From Halichoerus grypus (taxonomy: Eukaryota > Chordata > Mammalia > Carnivora > Phocidae): 64,000 nucleotides of DNA. Shown piece by piece: positions 24,501 to 39,500 of the stretch. The stretch lies in assembly GCF_964656455.1 (NCBI RefSeq), contig NC_135720.1, positions 109,876,696 through 109,940,695 on the forward strand. The letters run 5' to 3'. The position numbers and the translations under genes were made by a program. The stretch's first letter is position 1. Each line of letters begins with the position of its first letter. The notes below the pieces were generated by a model. It was not told where the DNA came from and did no database searches. It saw only the letters and a list, made by a program, of their open reading frames with translations.

Positions 24501-27500
24501 ATAAAAAGGTTTAATCTAGGGTGCCTTGGTGGCTCAATCGGTTAAGTGTCCAACTCTTGATTTCAGCTCAGGTCATGATCTCAGGGTTTTGTTATTTTGT
24601 TTTTAAAGATTTTATTTATTTGTCAGAGAGAGAGAGTACACAAGCAGGGGGAGCGGCAGGCAGAAGGAGAAGCAGGCTCCCCGCTGAGCAGGGAGCCTGA
24701 TGCTGGACTTGATCACAGGACCCTGGGATCATGACCTGAGCCGAGGGCAGACGCTTAACCGACTGAGCTACTCAGGCATCCCATGATCTCAGGGTTTTGA
24801 GATCGATCCCCAAGTCAAGCCCTACCTCAGGCTCCATGCTGGGATTCTCTCTCTGTCCCTCCTCTCTCTCTCTCTCAAAAATAAAAAGATTTGACCTGGT
24901 AATACAGGACCCATGTTTCTGCGTGGCAACAATTAGCTGAAGCTGAGAAGCATCTCTTAAAAGGGCATCTCTGTTGAATTTGCCACAGTCTCCTCTAAGA
25001 CCAGGTCACTCATTTGCTCTTTTGTATTAATTTTAAACAAAATTAAAGCAAACGAAACTATAAGGTATTGGCTTAATTAACTAAGTCACTAATGTTGCAT
25101 GTCCTGGGAGTTCTATCCCTTTTATTCCACAGAAGCATTCCACTGTGTAGCTATACCTCATTTTGTTAGTCCATTGGCCAGCTTTTGGACATCTGGTTTG
25201 CTAGCAATTGGAAGCTATTACGAATAATGCAGCGGTGAACATTCACATCTTTACATGCACATGTGATTTTATTTCTCTTGGGTAAATTCCTAGGAGTGGA
25301 ATTCCTGAGCCAAATGGTAAAGTTATGTTCAGCTTTTTAAGAAAGTGCCAAACTGGTTCCAAAGTGGCTGTACCTTTCTATACATTCCCTGCAGCAATGC
25401 ATCAGAGTTCCAGGTTCTTTGTCAACAATTAGTATTGTAGATTTTTTTTTTAATTTTATCCATTCCAATAGGTATGCCGTGGTATATCATCATGGTTTTT
25501 TTTTTTTTTTTAAAGATTTTATTTATTTATTTGACAGAGAGAGACACAGTGAGAGAGGGAACACAAGCAGGGGGAGTGGGAGAGGGAGAAGCAGGCTTTC
25601 CTCCGAGCAGGGAGCCCGATGCGGGGCTTGATCCCAGGACCCTGGGATCATGACCTGAGCCGAAGGCAGACGCTTAATGACTGAGCCACCCAGGTGCCCT
25701 TCATCATGGTTTTAACCTGTATTTCCCTAATAACTAATGATGGATGTTGAACATCTTTTCATGTGTGTTTTTATTTTTGTTATTATTATGTTCAGTTAGC
25801 CAACATATAGAACATCATTAGTTTTTGATGTAGTGTTCAATGATTCATTAGTTGCGTATAATACCCAGTGCCTATCACAATATGTGCCCTCCTTTATACC
25901 CATCACCCAGTTATCCCATCCCCCCACCCCCTCCCTTCTGTAAACCTCAGTTTATTTCCCAGAGTCCAGAATCTCTCATGGTTTGTCTCCCTCTCTGATT
26001 TCTTCCCATTCAGTTTTCCCTCCCTTTTCATGTGTATTTTAGCCTTTTATATATCTTCTTTGTTGAAATCCACCTTTTGCCCATTTAGGGAGGGTGATGG
26101 TCTTCTTATTACTCAGTTTAAGTTCTTTATATACTCTGAATACAAGTACTTTATATCAGATGTACGAGTTGCAAATATTTTCTCCAAATGTGTGGCTTCC
26201 CTTTTTAATATTTTAAATGGTGTCTTTTGAAGAGCAAAATTTTTAATTTGGTTGAAGTCCAATTTGTCAATTTTCTTTGTTATGGATCATGTTTTTGCTG
26301 CCATACCTGAGAAAATTTTGTCTAACCCCAAATTGCTAACTTCTTACATGTTCTCTTCTAAAATTTTTATAGTTTTAGTTCTTCTATAATTGACTTTGAG
26401 TTAATTTCTTTGAATGGTGTGAGGTAAAAGACCAACTTCATTTTTTTTTTTTTTTGCATATGTATGTCTAATTGTTCCAGCACCATGTGTTGAATCCATT
26501 ATCCCATTTTTGTGACTTGGTATCCTTTCAGAAAGTTAATTGATTCTAAAGTTTATATTTGGATTGCCTATTCTGTTCCACTGACCTAAACGTTCATTCT
26601 TAGGCCAACACTGCACTGTTTTGATTACTGTAACTTTATAGTATGTTTTGAAAAATTAACCCATGCAAGTACTCCAGCTTTACTATCCTTTTTCAAAATT
26701 GTATGGGCTATTATAGTTTCTTTGAATTTTCCTATTCCTTATTCAAATTTTAGGATCAACTCAATTTCTGCAAAACTACTTTCTGGGATTTTGATAACGA
26801 TTCCACTAAATCTACAGATTAATTTGGGAGAATTGCCATCTTAGCAGTACTGAGTCTTCCAACCCATGAACATAGTATATCTTTCAGCAATGTTTTGAAC
26901 TTCCACTGTACAGGGCTTACAGGTCTTCTGTTAAATTTATTCTTTATGATATTATTGTGAATGAAATCGTTTTTTTAATTTCATTTCAGATTGTTCATTC
27001 CTAGTATTTAGAAACATAATCGAGGGGCACCTGGGTGGCTCAGTTGGTTAAGCGACTGCCTTCGGCTCAGGTCATGATCCTGGAGTCCCAGGATTGAGTC
27101 CCGCATCGGGCTCCCTGCTCAGCAGGGAGTCTGCTTCTCCCTCTGACCCTCCCCCCCCATGCACTCTCTCTATCTCATTCTCTCTCAAATAAACAAATAA
27201 AATCTTTAAAAAAAAGAAAAAGAAACATAATTGAGCTTTGTATATTGACTTTATATCCTCATATTTGAGCTCATTTATTAATTCTAATAGTTTTGCCTGT
27301 GTATGTATTCCTGAGGATGTTTTTGCATACATGATAATGTTACCTGTTAATAAAGCCAGTTTCGCCCCTTCCTTTCCAGTCTATATAGCTTTAATTTCTT
27401 GTTAAATCCACTGAATTGAATCTCTAGTATAATGTTGTATAGATGTGGTGAAAGCTGGCATTCTTAACTAGTTCCTGATCTTAGGAGGAAATAATCTATT

Positions 27501-30500
27501 CTTTCACCATTAAGTAGGATGTTGACTGTAGGTTTCTCATAGCTGCCCTTTATCAGGTTGAAGAAGTTCAATTCTATCCGCAGATTGTTAATATGTTTAT
27601 CATGAAAGAGAGTCGGATTTTGCCAAATTCTTTCTGTGTCTACTGAGGTGATCATGTAATTTTGTCCTTTATTCTACAGATAGGTGTATTTTAGCGTGTT
27701 AAACCAACCTTGTATTTCTGTGATAAATCTCTTTCGGTCATAATAGATGATCCTTTTCATATGTTTCTGGATTCAGTTTGCTGACATTTTGTTAAGGGTC
27801 ATTTAAATTTAAGGACCCTTTAAAGAATGTTTTTAAATATAAAGAAGTCAAACTTTAACATATTTTCTTCTATGGTTTGAGCTTTGTATGTCTTGAGAAT
27901 TTTTCCTTACCCTAATGTCATAAATATATTTTGTTATGTTTTATTCAAACAGTGTTATAGGATATATTTATTTAACAGTGCTATAAAATATAGAATAATG
28001 CATATGAATTTACCATGCTTTTAAAATCGAATTTAAGGGGAGCCTGGGTGGCTCAGTCGGTTGAGCATCTGCCTTTGGCTAAGGTCATGATCTCAGAGCC
28101 CCGAGTTGGGCTCCCTGCTCAGCGGGGAGTCTGCTTCTCCCTTTCCCTCTGCCACTCTCCCTGCTCAGTCTCTCTCTCATTCTCTCATTCTCTCTCAAAC
28201 AATAAAAAAATCTTTAAAAAAAATCAATAAAACCTAATTTAAGTTTTTCCATATGGATAAAAGTCACTAGTATCATTTATTAAGTAGTACATTTTGGGTG
28301 CGCCTGGGTGGCTCAGTCAGTTAAGTGTTTGCCTATGGCTAAGGTCATGATCCCAGCATCCTGGGATCAAGCCCCAAGTGGTGCTCCCTGCTCAGCAAGG
28401 AGTCTGCCTCTCCCTCTCCCTCTGCCTCTCCCCCCTGCTTGTGCTCTCTCTGTCTCTCTCTCTCAAATGAATAAATTTTTTTAAAAATCTGTAAAATAAA
28501 TAAATAGCACATTCTTTCCCCCTTGATTAGTAAGTCTACCTGTGTCATATATCTAATTTTCATATAGATTGTTTCTGCATCCTCTGTCCTGTTCCACTGA
28601 TCTATCTATTCTTGGACCATTAAGAGATTGTCTTAATTAGTCTGGCTTAATAACCCTCCTTACTATGTGGCAGGACAGAACCTCCTACCTTGTTTTCCTT
28701 CACCAATATTTTGAGCTATTTTTGGCTCTTTGCACTTCCATATAATTTTACATAAAAAATTAAAATTAATTTAACAAATTGTATAAAAAATTCTGTTGTG
28801 ATTTCATTGGAATTGTATCGAGTTTATAAATTAATTAAAAAACTGAGTTCTTCATGTTGTGGATTTATTCCTATCTTCCATTATACCATTCAATAATAAT
28901 TATTTTCTCTAAAAATGCTATGCAAATATTTTTTACATTTATTTATTAAGTACCTTATGGTTTTGTGGCTATTGAAAAACCCATTTTTTCTATTACATTT
29001 TTCCTAACTTTATTGAGATATAATTGACATATAATTCTATTACACTCTAATTGAATTATTGGCCATTATAGAAATACTTTTGTATGTTGGTCTTTTATAC
29101 ATAAACATTAGTTCTAATAGTTGTTTCTAGATTCATTGGATTTCCTATGCATGATCTTTCAAGTAAGGACAATCTTAGTCTTCCTTTCCAATTATCTCAT
29201 TTTTTATTATCGGATTTATCCAATAAAATATTGAATAGAAGTGATGATAGCAAGCTTCCTTGTTTTATTCTTCATTTTAATGGGAAATAAATGCTTCTAA
29301 ATTTTTCCACAGATACCATTAGCAGAAAATCCTTCATATTCCTAGTGTGTTAAAAGGATGTGTATGGGTGACTAAACTATATACAGAGAGAGCAGCATAT
29401 ATAAAAGAGTAGTTAAAGAAGAATATGACATATATAAAACATACTAAATAAGAAGGAAAATAATTTCAATGTACTCAGCACCCAGGTTAAGGAGAGAATG
29501 GTGCTAATAGATCAGTCACTAGTCCTCACTAGGCCTTCTTCAATCATATACTCCTCCCTTACTCCCAGAGGTAACCAGGATCCTGAATTTTCTTTGAAGA
29601 TAAACCAACATGCTTATCTATAAACAATATATTGTTTATTTTTTTTAACTGAGCATTAAGCACAAACATAGTTGTAAAGGAAAGAACATTAATTGCCCAT
29701 GTTAGAAGAAGGTTCTCAGAAAAAAAAGAAGCTAAACCGAGTGCTTCTAGTCTGGCTTCAGCTTTCCTCCAAATTTACAAAAGCCCTTTGTGGGGAAGCC
29801 ATGGGGGATCATAGGTAAGTCCTATCATTTATGATCTGGAAAATACAAGTCTCATCATAAGCAGAGCATCTGGCAGGGCTGTGTTATGAGCCATGTAATG
29901 GAGTCCAGCAGGAATAAGGCCAGGGCAGTGGCTAATCTTTTTTGTTATTATTATTTTTTAATTTTTTAAAGATTTATTTATTTATTTGAGATGGAGAGAG
30001 GTGGGGGCAGAGGGAGAAGGAGAAAATCCTCAAGCAGGATCCCCACTGAGCATGGAGCCCATTGCAGGGTTGAATCCCAGGATCCTGAGATCATGACCTG
30101 AGCTGAAATCAAGAGCTGGATGCTTAACTGACTGAGCCACCCAGGCGCCCCTAATTTTTTTCCCTTTAAATCACAATTCCTTCCCTCTAGTTTCCAGTAG
30201 CAGGTCAAAGCAGAACAATTCCAAAGAATGAAATGAGTTTCCTCAACTGAACTAGGTCAATGAGAGCAGACTGGCAACTTCAGCAGCATGTGTGAAAAGA
30301 AGCAAGCACAGCCAAGAATATGGACCAGACTTCCCCAGGCATTCAGTCTTCAAGTTAAAAGACAGTACAATGTCATCAGGCATCTTGGTGAAGGCAGCCA
30401 AAACTATATCTCTTGAGTCAACTGCTTGCCCTCTCTGCTTAGAATACAATTATCGTGGTGTAATCATCTTTTATCATTCATCTGGGAATTCCCTTCACCT

Positions 30501-33500
30501 CTCTGCTATATTTCATTCCTGTTTCCAATATCAGATGTCTCCTTTTTGCTTGTCTCCTTGCTTTATTTTCTCATTTTGGAAGAGTACAACCTTTAATAAC
30601 TTTGTGGGAAAGGGTGCATTGAGGGTAAATTTTTTAAGACATCGCATGTCTGCAAATGTCTTTATTATACTTAGTTGATAATTTGAAAGAAAATAGAATT
30701 CTTACTTGCAAGGTTGTTGATAAGTCCAAAGATTCTTGCACCTAATGGTTTTTAGATTAGCCTGCTATAATAATAGAAAGACATATGGAATGAACTAGGG
30801 AGGAAATAAAGAATAATGGCAAACACTGGACTAAAAGTCAGACAATTGGATTTTAGTCCTATCACTAGGTTTGTGACTTTGGACAAATTATTTAACACCT
30901 CTGAAAAAAAAAAAGGATAGAACTAATATTTCTTTTGCCAGCTATTTTATGTGTATACATAGACCCATTCATATGCTTTTCCCCCAGACCTCCTTGCCTC
31001 TGATTTTCCAGTGTTGCCCCTTCTAAGTCCTGAACAACCAGTCCAGCCACTCATCACTGTCCGAGAGTCCACGTATATCTTTGCTTCAGATCATTCCCCT
31101 CTCCTTCAAAAGAATATACTGCTTGAAGCTCCACCCACTGGGGGAAATTCCCCTTCTTGCTGTTCTTAAAGGCCTTATAGTCTATAGTGCAGTAGTCCAT
31201 TTTCAGCTCACACCAATATATCAAACCAATTCAACAAAGACTGGGCCTGAGATTTTTCATCCTCCATTGCTGGTTGTAGGGAATACCCCATGAGACCATA
31301 GATATAATCAGAGAGAGCAGGGTTGGTGCAACAATAGAAAGGGTATATGGAGCCTGGGCCACCTGTTCATGTAACTTACATGGTATCTTATTGTTTTTAA
31401 TTTGCATTTTCCTGGTTACCAATGGAGATGACATAGTTTTAGAAAAAGTGTTTGACTTTTGTTTTAGATTCCATGTATAAATGAGATTACGTGATATTTG
31501 TCTGTGTCTGGCTTATTTCATTTAGCATAATACCCTTCAGGTTCATCCTTGTTGTCACCAGTGGCAGGATTTCATTCTTTTAAGGTTGAATAATATTCCA
31601 TTGTAAAAAAAGTCAAACCCATAGTAACACGGAGTAGCAAAGTGGTTACCAGAGGCTGAGGGGTGATGGAAAGGGGAGATACTGATCAAAGGGTACAAAC
31701 TTTCAGTTATAAGATGAATAAGTTCCAGAGATTTAATGTACAGCATGGTGACTACAGATAATACTAATGTATTGTATACTTGAAATTTGTTAAGAGAATA
31801 GATTTCAAATCTTTTTACCATATGCATACACAAAAAAATGGTAACTGTGGGAGGTGATGGACATGTTAATTACTTTGGTTGTGGTAATCATTTCACAATA
31901 TATACATGTATCAAAATATCACATTTACATCTTAAATATATGCAATTTTTACTTATCAATAGTTTGGCTTTCTACACAAAGGTGTCCAAAAATATCTATG
32001 AAACGTTGGGTCAGTGCCATATCACACTCATAATTTCTTAAGGGAATAGCTCATATATACTGTATGTACAAGGAACACATGACCCAGAACTTTTAAACAT
32101 CATGTTCTAACAAACTACGTTCATTGGACCAAATACAATGCTGAAAGTAGAATTAGTACTAAGCCTTGTTATAATTTTTCTTTGAATCTAAGATTATGAT
32201 AGTAGAACAGTGATAAAAACCCTTGTTCACCTATGTCCAAACTCTGGATGGAAATGTCTGTATGTTATATTTATGATGGAGGATGGAAAACACTCATTTT
32301 TTTTTATTTTTAATGCAAAATTTAACAAATAAACATGTAGAAATGACTTTAATCAGCCATAAAAAAGAATGGAACCTTGCCATTTGCAACAACATGGCTG
32401 GAGTATAATGCTAGGGAGTATAATGCTAAATGAAATAAGCCAGTCAGAGAAAGACAAATACAATATGATTTCACTCATGTGTGGAATTTAAGAAACAAAA
32501 CAAATGACCAAAGAAAAAAAAAAAGAGACAAACCAAAAAGCAGACTCTCAACTCTACAGAACAAACAGATGGTGACCAGAGGGGAGGTGGGTGGGGGGCT
32601 GGGGGAAATAAGTGATGAGGACCAAGAGTACACTTATCTTGATGAGCACTGAGTAATATATGGAAGTGTTGAATCACTATCTTGTACACCTGAAGCTAAT
32701 ATAATACCGTATGTTAACTACACTGGAATTAAAATTTTAAAAATCTATATGCTGTCATACCCAGGAAGAATCATAAAGACCATCGACTAGTTGTTACAAT
32801 TATAAGATTCTATTCATCTGAGATTTGTTTTAATATTCTTACTCTCTTCCTTCTTGGCCGGTTTTGCTGCGTTTACAGGGGTCACATCAGTCGCAGTACG
32901 GCTGGGACTGGTGACGGCAGGCTTGATGTGACGGGTCTGCTGTTGCCCCCAGTGAGCCACTCCTCGGCTGACCTCCAGGGTGAGCTGGATCATCCGGTTG
33001 ATGGCTTGTTGAATGTCATCCAAACTAGGAATCATTACCTGTGGAGAGAAGAATGGGGCTCCCGGTACTGGCACCACATACCATCCATCCCTCTGTTTCT
33101 CACCAGTCCATCCCCCACTGGGCAGGAAAGCCTCAGCTGGCCCAGTGGAAGGCTGCTCTGGGAGAGGCCTGTTAGAGGAGGGTAGGCTGTGGATTTTCTC
33201 TACCCTGAGGTTTGCCCATTCTATCATTTCCTGCAGGCTAAACAAATCAAGCACAGTACTTGTCCTCCTTTTCCTATGAGGGTGGCTGGATACAGCCAGA
33301 AATTGTGGACTCTGTGTTGGAGCCCAGGAAGCAAAATGACTAAAGAAGCTATACCGCCAAGGTTCTGACCTCAGTTCTTTGAAATGTGTGCCAAATAAGC
33401 ACAGAAGCTCTCCTCCAGGAGGCCAAACCGTGTCGGTGTCGATGGTGGTAGATGAGTCACTGATTATTCCTGCCTGGCCTTATCCCATGGCCCATCACAG

Positions 33501-36500
33501 AAGTCACCTCAGTCATCCTGTGTGACTTGGAGTTTCAAATGCCAAGGGGCAGCTGGGATGGTGGTAGAAATAAGGGGCAGGAGAGGGCATAAGGGTCCCT
33601 GTGCTCGGGGCATAGGCCCTTTCTTTCTTTCTCTTCTTGCCATTCTTGGTTACCTCACAGTTGTGTGTTGGGGGTAGGGATCTGGACTTCTGAGATGGAC
33701 TATTTAGATAATTTAATGCTTGAAGAAAGAAAAAGCAAGAATATTTTTAGAGTACTTGCTGACTGATGGCTGAACAGATGCTTAACTCACTTCTTACGTC
33801 AACCTTCAACACACCATGAACTATGTAGAGTAATTTTTTACAATAGATAAAAATAACGTTCTGATTTTTGTTAAATACTGGTGAAGCTAAAAATTACATA
33901 GAATCAAGTGGTTATTCTAAACGAAAGTTCAATTGTAGTGCTGTACTTCTTTAAAAATTATCAAAATATCATTGTATTAAGTTGAATATTTAATTATACT
34001 TACCACATTTGGAATTGCAAGATGTACTTCAGTTTTTATAAAGGAAACAACATCTTCTGATCGCCTTCGTCCATGGTGGCTGGAATAAGATTCACATTTA
34101 ACTTATAAAACTTAACCTAAAATTTCATAAAAGCTTGATTCTGCTACCATTTTCAATCCTAAAAATAAAGACCACTTTCAAAATACCAAATTACATGGGG
34201 AATGTTATTTATAATGAAACCATACATTTCAGAGAACTAAGAAAACATAATGCTTTAATATTATTAGAAGTGAAATATTAGTCTCCCGTACATTTTCTAG
34301 TATTTTAATGTGGCTCTCTCTCATTAATAACCACTTAACAATGTTTACTAAAAGTACATCCTGGGAGCACCTGGGTGGCTCAGTTGGTTAAGCGTCTGAC
34401 TTCAGCTCTGGTCATGATCCCAGGGTCCTGAAATTGAGCCCCACATCAGGCTCCCTGCTCAGCCTGGAATCAGCTGGTCCCTCTCCCTCTGTTCCCCCGC
34501 TCCCACTGCTCTCCCCCACTCTGCTCGTGCTCTCTCTTGCTCTCTCTCCAAAATAAATAAATAAAATCTTTAAAAAAAATAAAAGCGCATCCTGTTCCAG
34601 CCCTGTAACAGATATCAGACAAGATCACCAACAAAAAAGCATTTACCTTCATATACTTTTTTATATACAATCTTTTGCAAGATTACACAGGAGATTTCTG
34701 GTCAAAGCCCTCCCAAAACTGTTTTTTGTTGTTGTTGTTGTTGTTTCTGTTTTTGTTTTAGAGAGAGAAGGGCAAGGAAGAGGCAGAAGAAGGGAGAGAA
34801 TCTTAAGCAGGCTCCACATCCAGCACGGAGCCCGACACGGGGCTCGATCTCACCACCCTGAGATCATGACCTGAGCTGAAATCAAGAGTCCAATGCTTAG
34901 CCAACTGAGCCACCCAGGCACCCCTAAAAATTACTTTTTTAAACATATTCATGCTCAGACAGAAGTACATACATACAGACACACGAGTACAAGTAATGAA
35001 GAACACACATCAGAGCTGCAAATTAGTTTGGTTATCTCCCTCTGCCTTGACCTCTGTCCCCATCCCAGACAAAATTATAATAAATGTTTTATTGCTTTCC
35101 ATAGCAAGAAATGCTGTCAGCTTGAATCACAATTCCCTTCTCTCACACTCTACGAATATTGTTTTGTTGGCATCTTTTGTTTCCACTTTCAGACGAGGGT
35201 TCTGTTGTTAATCCATTTTTCTAAGTAACACCCTGTTGTTTGGATGCTTACAGGGTTTTCCCTTTTATTCTGGAAATTCACAAATTATGTTTAGGTGTAG
35301 GTGATTTTTCCCTTGAATCCTGTCAGGTACACTGAGAATCTTTTGAAGATGATACAACAGATCTCTTTTTAATATTAAAGAAGGGCTGTTCAATTGACTA
35401 TATGTAGGTTTTACATGCTGGATTGAGGCAGGAAACCGTCTCTGAGTTGAGTGACCCTCTGTAAGTTACTCAACCTCTCCCTGCCTTGGCTTCTTCATTT
35501 GCAAAATGCAAAAAATAATCACAGGATCTGCCTCAGATAGTTAATGTGAGCATGAAATGTGTTAATTCATGGAAAGTGCTTGGAAAAGTGCCTGGCATAC
35601 ATTAAGCACTCGATAAATGTTACTTTTCTTTATCTTTTTTCTTACCTTGTCTTTAAGTAGTATCTATCTCTTTGTATTTTGCACCTGAAATTTTGGAGAA
35701 TTCTTTAAGCTCTAGTTTGTCAAATAAGTTACTGAATGATCTAGTGTACTGTTCACTGCCTCTGTCGCTTCAGCTGTTTGTTTATGCTTTATAAAACTCT
35801 TTCTTGTTCTGGGATTCTGCCCTTTTAAATACAGTTTACACTTGTCTTATTGTTGCATCTTGGATTTCACAATGAGACTATGAATTAGAGGTTTTTTTCC
35901 CTGTATGTGCTTGCTTTGGGTTCAAAGAATTACTTGCAATAAAAATATGTTTATCTGGGAATCAAGGGCCTGCATCCTAAAGTTGAATCTTCACGTTGAA
36001 CTGCAGAGGCTTTTGTTTCTTATGACTCCCCCTGCCCCCATCTGCTTGCATATAAATGGAGGTGTAGTTTTTCAGTCATTTTCCAGCACTTGAAACCTAC
36101 ACACACATGCACACACATGTCTCACTCAAAGAGGTCTTTTTTTTTTTTTTTTAAATTTTATTATGTTATGTTAGTCACCATACCAAAGAGGTCTTTTAAA
36201 CTAGAATCCCAATAGCCATGAATAAGTCTTACAGTAAGAAAGAGGACAAAAGGAATTAATAATTGAAACAAAAACCCACTCCAGATAAAATCAATGTATA
36301 GACATATAACAAACTCTAAAATAAGTATATTGAGAATATTCAGAGATCAGTGAAGGCTATCTTCTCCCAAAATAATAAATTGCTAAATTAAAAAAAGCAG
36401 AAATGATATAGTATCTGGAGAATAAGGAAAAAAGTATTAACTGAAATATTTAAGATACAATAGATGAGATCATCTTTAGACTAGAAAGAGAAATACTTGC

Positions 36501-39500
36501 TCATAATGTAGCCCAGAAAGGCAAAAAGACAAAACATATGACAAAGTAGTTAGGAGATAGGGAGGACAGACCAAAAGCCCCAAGATTTGAGATAACTGCA
36601 TGTCCAGTGTGCCCAGGTCAGTTCCAGGTTAAATCTGGATAGTGTCATTTCACTCAAAAGAGTGTCCTGGTTGGAACAATAAATCATGTGGTTAATCTTT
36701 TCAACATCCAACTACGAGGAGTTCCATCAGAAGAGAATGAAAGGAATGTCCCAGAAGCAACAGCTGAAGAGGAAATTGCTGAGGATTTTCCAGGATTAAG
36801 GAATGTCATATGCCCTTGCCCTTGAATAGAAAGTACACACTGAGAATAAAGCAGGATTAACTAAAGACAAATTCACATAGGAAAGAAAATTATAGGACAT
36901 CAAGGATAAAAAATAATCTTCAGTTAGACTTACTGCAGACTTCTTATCGCAAAAATATAAGTCAGAAAAAAAATGAAATGCTTTCAAAATGCCGAGAGAC
37001 AAACAAAAATTTTTTATCCAGCCAAACTGTCATGAGAGTATGAAAGCAAAAAAGACATTTTTCAGACTTAAAATGAAGAATAAGAGAGTTTACCCCTCAT
37101 GTACCCTCACTAAGGAACCAATGGAATACAAGAAATACACAAGAATCTGGAGATTTTAATAAAATATGCCAATATTCATGTTCAAAAAAAGGTAAAACAA
37201 AAACATCAAGAAGTAATAATGAGGTAGATACAGTTTAGTGAGTACGCCAAGGCCCTTGTAGTTAGATATAAGACTAGAAAACTGAAAAACCGTAGACAGT
37301 ATTTTTTTTTAAACTGGAGCAAGATATACATAGACTCAATTTAAGGGTAACTACTTAAATAACCAAAGTATAGGAAGGAAAATATTATCCATCCCAAAGA
37401 TAACAGAGGTAACGAAATGAACCAAAGAAAACAGATACTAAGAAGCAGACACAAAATGAAATGTCATAAATTAAGTATAACTACATGAAAAAATCACAAT
37501 AAATGTAAACAAATTATACTCTATTAAAAAGCAGAGATATTCAGATTGAATAAAAATAAACAGGTATATGATGCTTTTAAGAAATATAACAAAAAACTAC
37601 ACAGTAAGGTTTGAACAAAGCATTAAAAAGCAATACACCAAAAAAGCCGGTAAGGTAAAATTAATAACACACTAAAAAGAATTTGAGGAATTAGGATTAA
37701 CATATTTAAAAGAATAAAATAAAAATTAAAAATACAGTGTTCTAAGCAGATTTAACTACTATGATTTTGCATGTACCTAATAGCATAGGCTTAAAACACA
37801 TAAAACAAGAACTGACCAAAAGAGAAGGAATCACATTGGGAGATTATAACAGCATGATTAAATTAAAATTCAGCCATGAATAGCCAATGAATAAATCTAA
37901 CAAAAATGTGCAAGACTTTTACACAGAGAATTATAAAACTTCATTGAGAAATAGTAAAGAAGACTTAAATAGAGAGGTAATTCATGATTCTGGATGGAAG
38001 ACTCAATATTGTAAGAATGCTAATTTGCTCCAAATTGTTCTATAGATTCAGTGTAATTTAAATAATTCTCTCAGGGCGCCTGGGTGGCTCAATTGGTTAA
38101 GCATCTATTTTTGGTTCAGGTCATGATCTCAGGGTCCCAGGAGTAGAGCCCCACGTCAGGTTCCACCCCAGCAGAGAGTTCATTTCTCTGTCTCCCTCTG
38201 CCCCTCCCCCTGCTTGTGCTCTCTCACCCTCTTACTCTCTCTCTCTCTCAAATAAATAAAATCTTTAAATAAATAAATAAATAAATCTCTTAAAGAGGAA
38301 AGTAATTTTTCAACTTTTTAAAATATTAAATATTATGTTTGTATTATTATTTATTACATTTATTATATATAATATTATAATATTGATATATTTCCAAATC
38401 TCTTCACATTAGAAACATGAAATAATTTTTACTCACTATAATATTAGAAAGGCATCCTGATATTTTTGAAGGTAGATAATACCCATTTTAGCTGTGAATA
38501 GTTAAACATCTCATTTTATAGTCCTACTGACTTTCACTTACAGGTAGAAACACTTCTGGTTTTTTCCCCAGCTTTATTGAGATACAAATGGCATATAACA
38601 TGTATAAGTTTAAGGTGTAAGACATGTTGAGTTGAGGGGTGCCAGGGTGGCTCAGTGGTTAAGCCTCTGCCTTCGGCTCAGGTCATGATCCTAGGGTCCT
38701 GGGATCGAGCCCCACATCGGGCTCACTGCTCGGCGGGAGTCTGCTTCTCCCTCTCCCATTCCCCCTACTTGTGTTCCTGCTCTTGCTATCTCTCTCTCTC
38801 TCTGTCAAATAAATAAATAAAATCTTTAAAAAAAAAAAAGACATGTTGAGCTGAAACACTTATACACTGCAAAATGATTACCACCAGTAGTGTTAGCTAA
38901 CAACTCTATCACATCACATAATTATCATTTCTTTTTTGTGGTGAGAACATATAAGATCTACTCACTTAGCAGCTTGCAAGTATAATAACAGAATTATAAG
39001 CTGTAATCACCATGCTATAAAATAATTTCCAGAACTTATCCATCTTTAACTGGAAGTTTGTACCCTTTAACCAATACTTCTAGTTTTGGGGTTTTTATTT
39101 ATTTTTATTTTTATTATGTTCAATTAGCCAACATATAGTAGTACATCATTAGTTTTTGATGTAGTGTTTAATTTGGTTAATTAACCATGTGGAAAAAATA
39201 TATTGATCTCCTACCTCACATTAAACACAAAAATCAATACCATGTGGATTAAATCCCTAAATATAAAAAACAAAAGTATAAAATTTTAGAAGACTTTATG
39301 AGGTAAGGAATGATTTCTCCTAAAAGACATAAAGATCACAAGGAAAAGATCAATGAATTTGAATATTTTAAAGAAAAGAGTGAGAAATTTGAATACTTTA
39401 AACTCAGTAAAAGATACCATTAAAAGAATGAAAAGAGAGGCACAACAGGGAGAAGATATCTGCTATATTACCATCAACAAAGTAATATATTGAGAACATC

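Larger units (their letters stand above)
25110..27840 (-). mobile_element. Old L1 (L1M-type), minus, with later insertions
   Basis: A plus-strand reading of reversed L1 ORF2 text: ATTCCACTGTGTAGCTATAC, TGGGTAAATTCCTAGGAGTG, CAGCACCATGTGTTGAATCC and GATCTTAGGAGGAAATAATC-type RT-region sequence. Frames are thoroughly broken. Later insertions are the SINEs at 25501 and 27024 and the L1 3' end at 25767. Confidence 0.8.
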
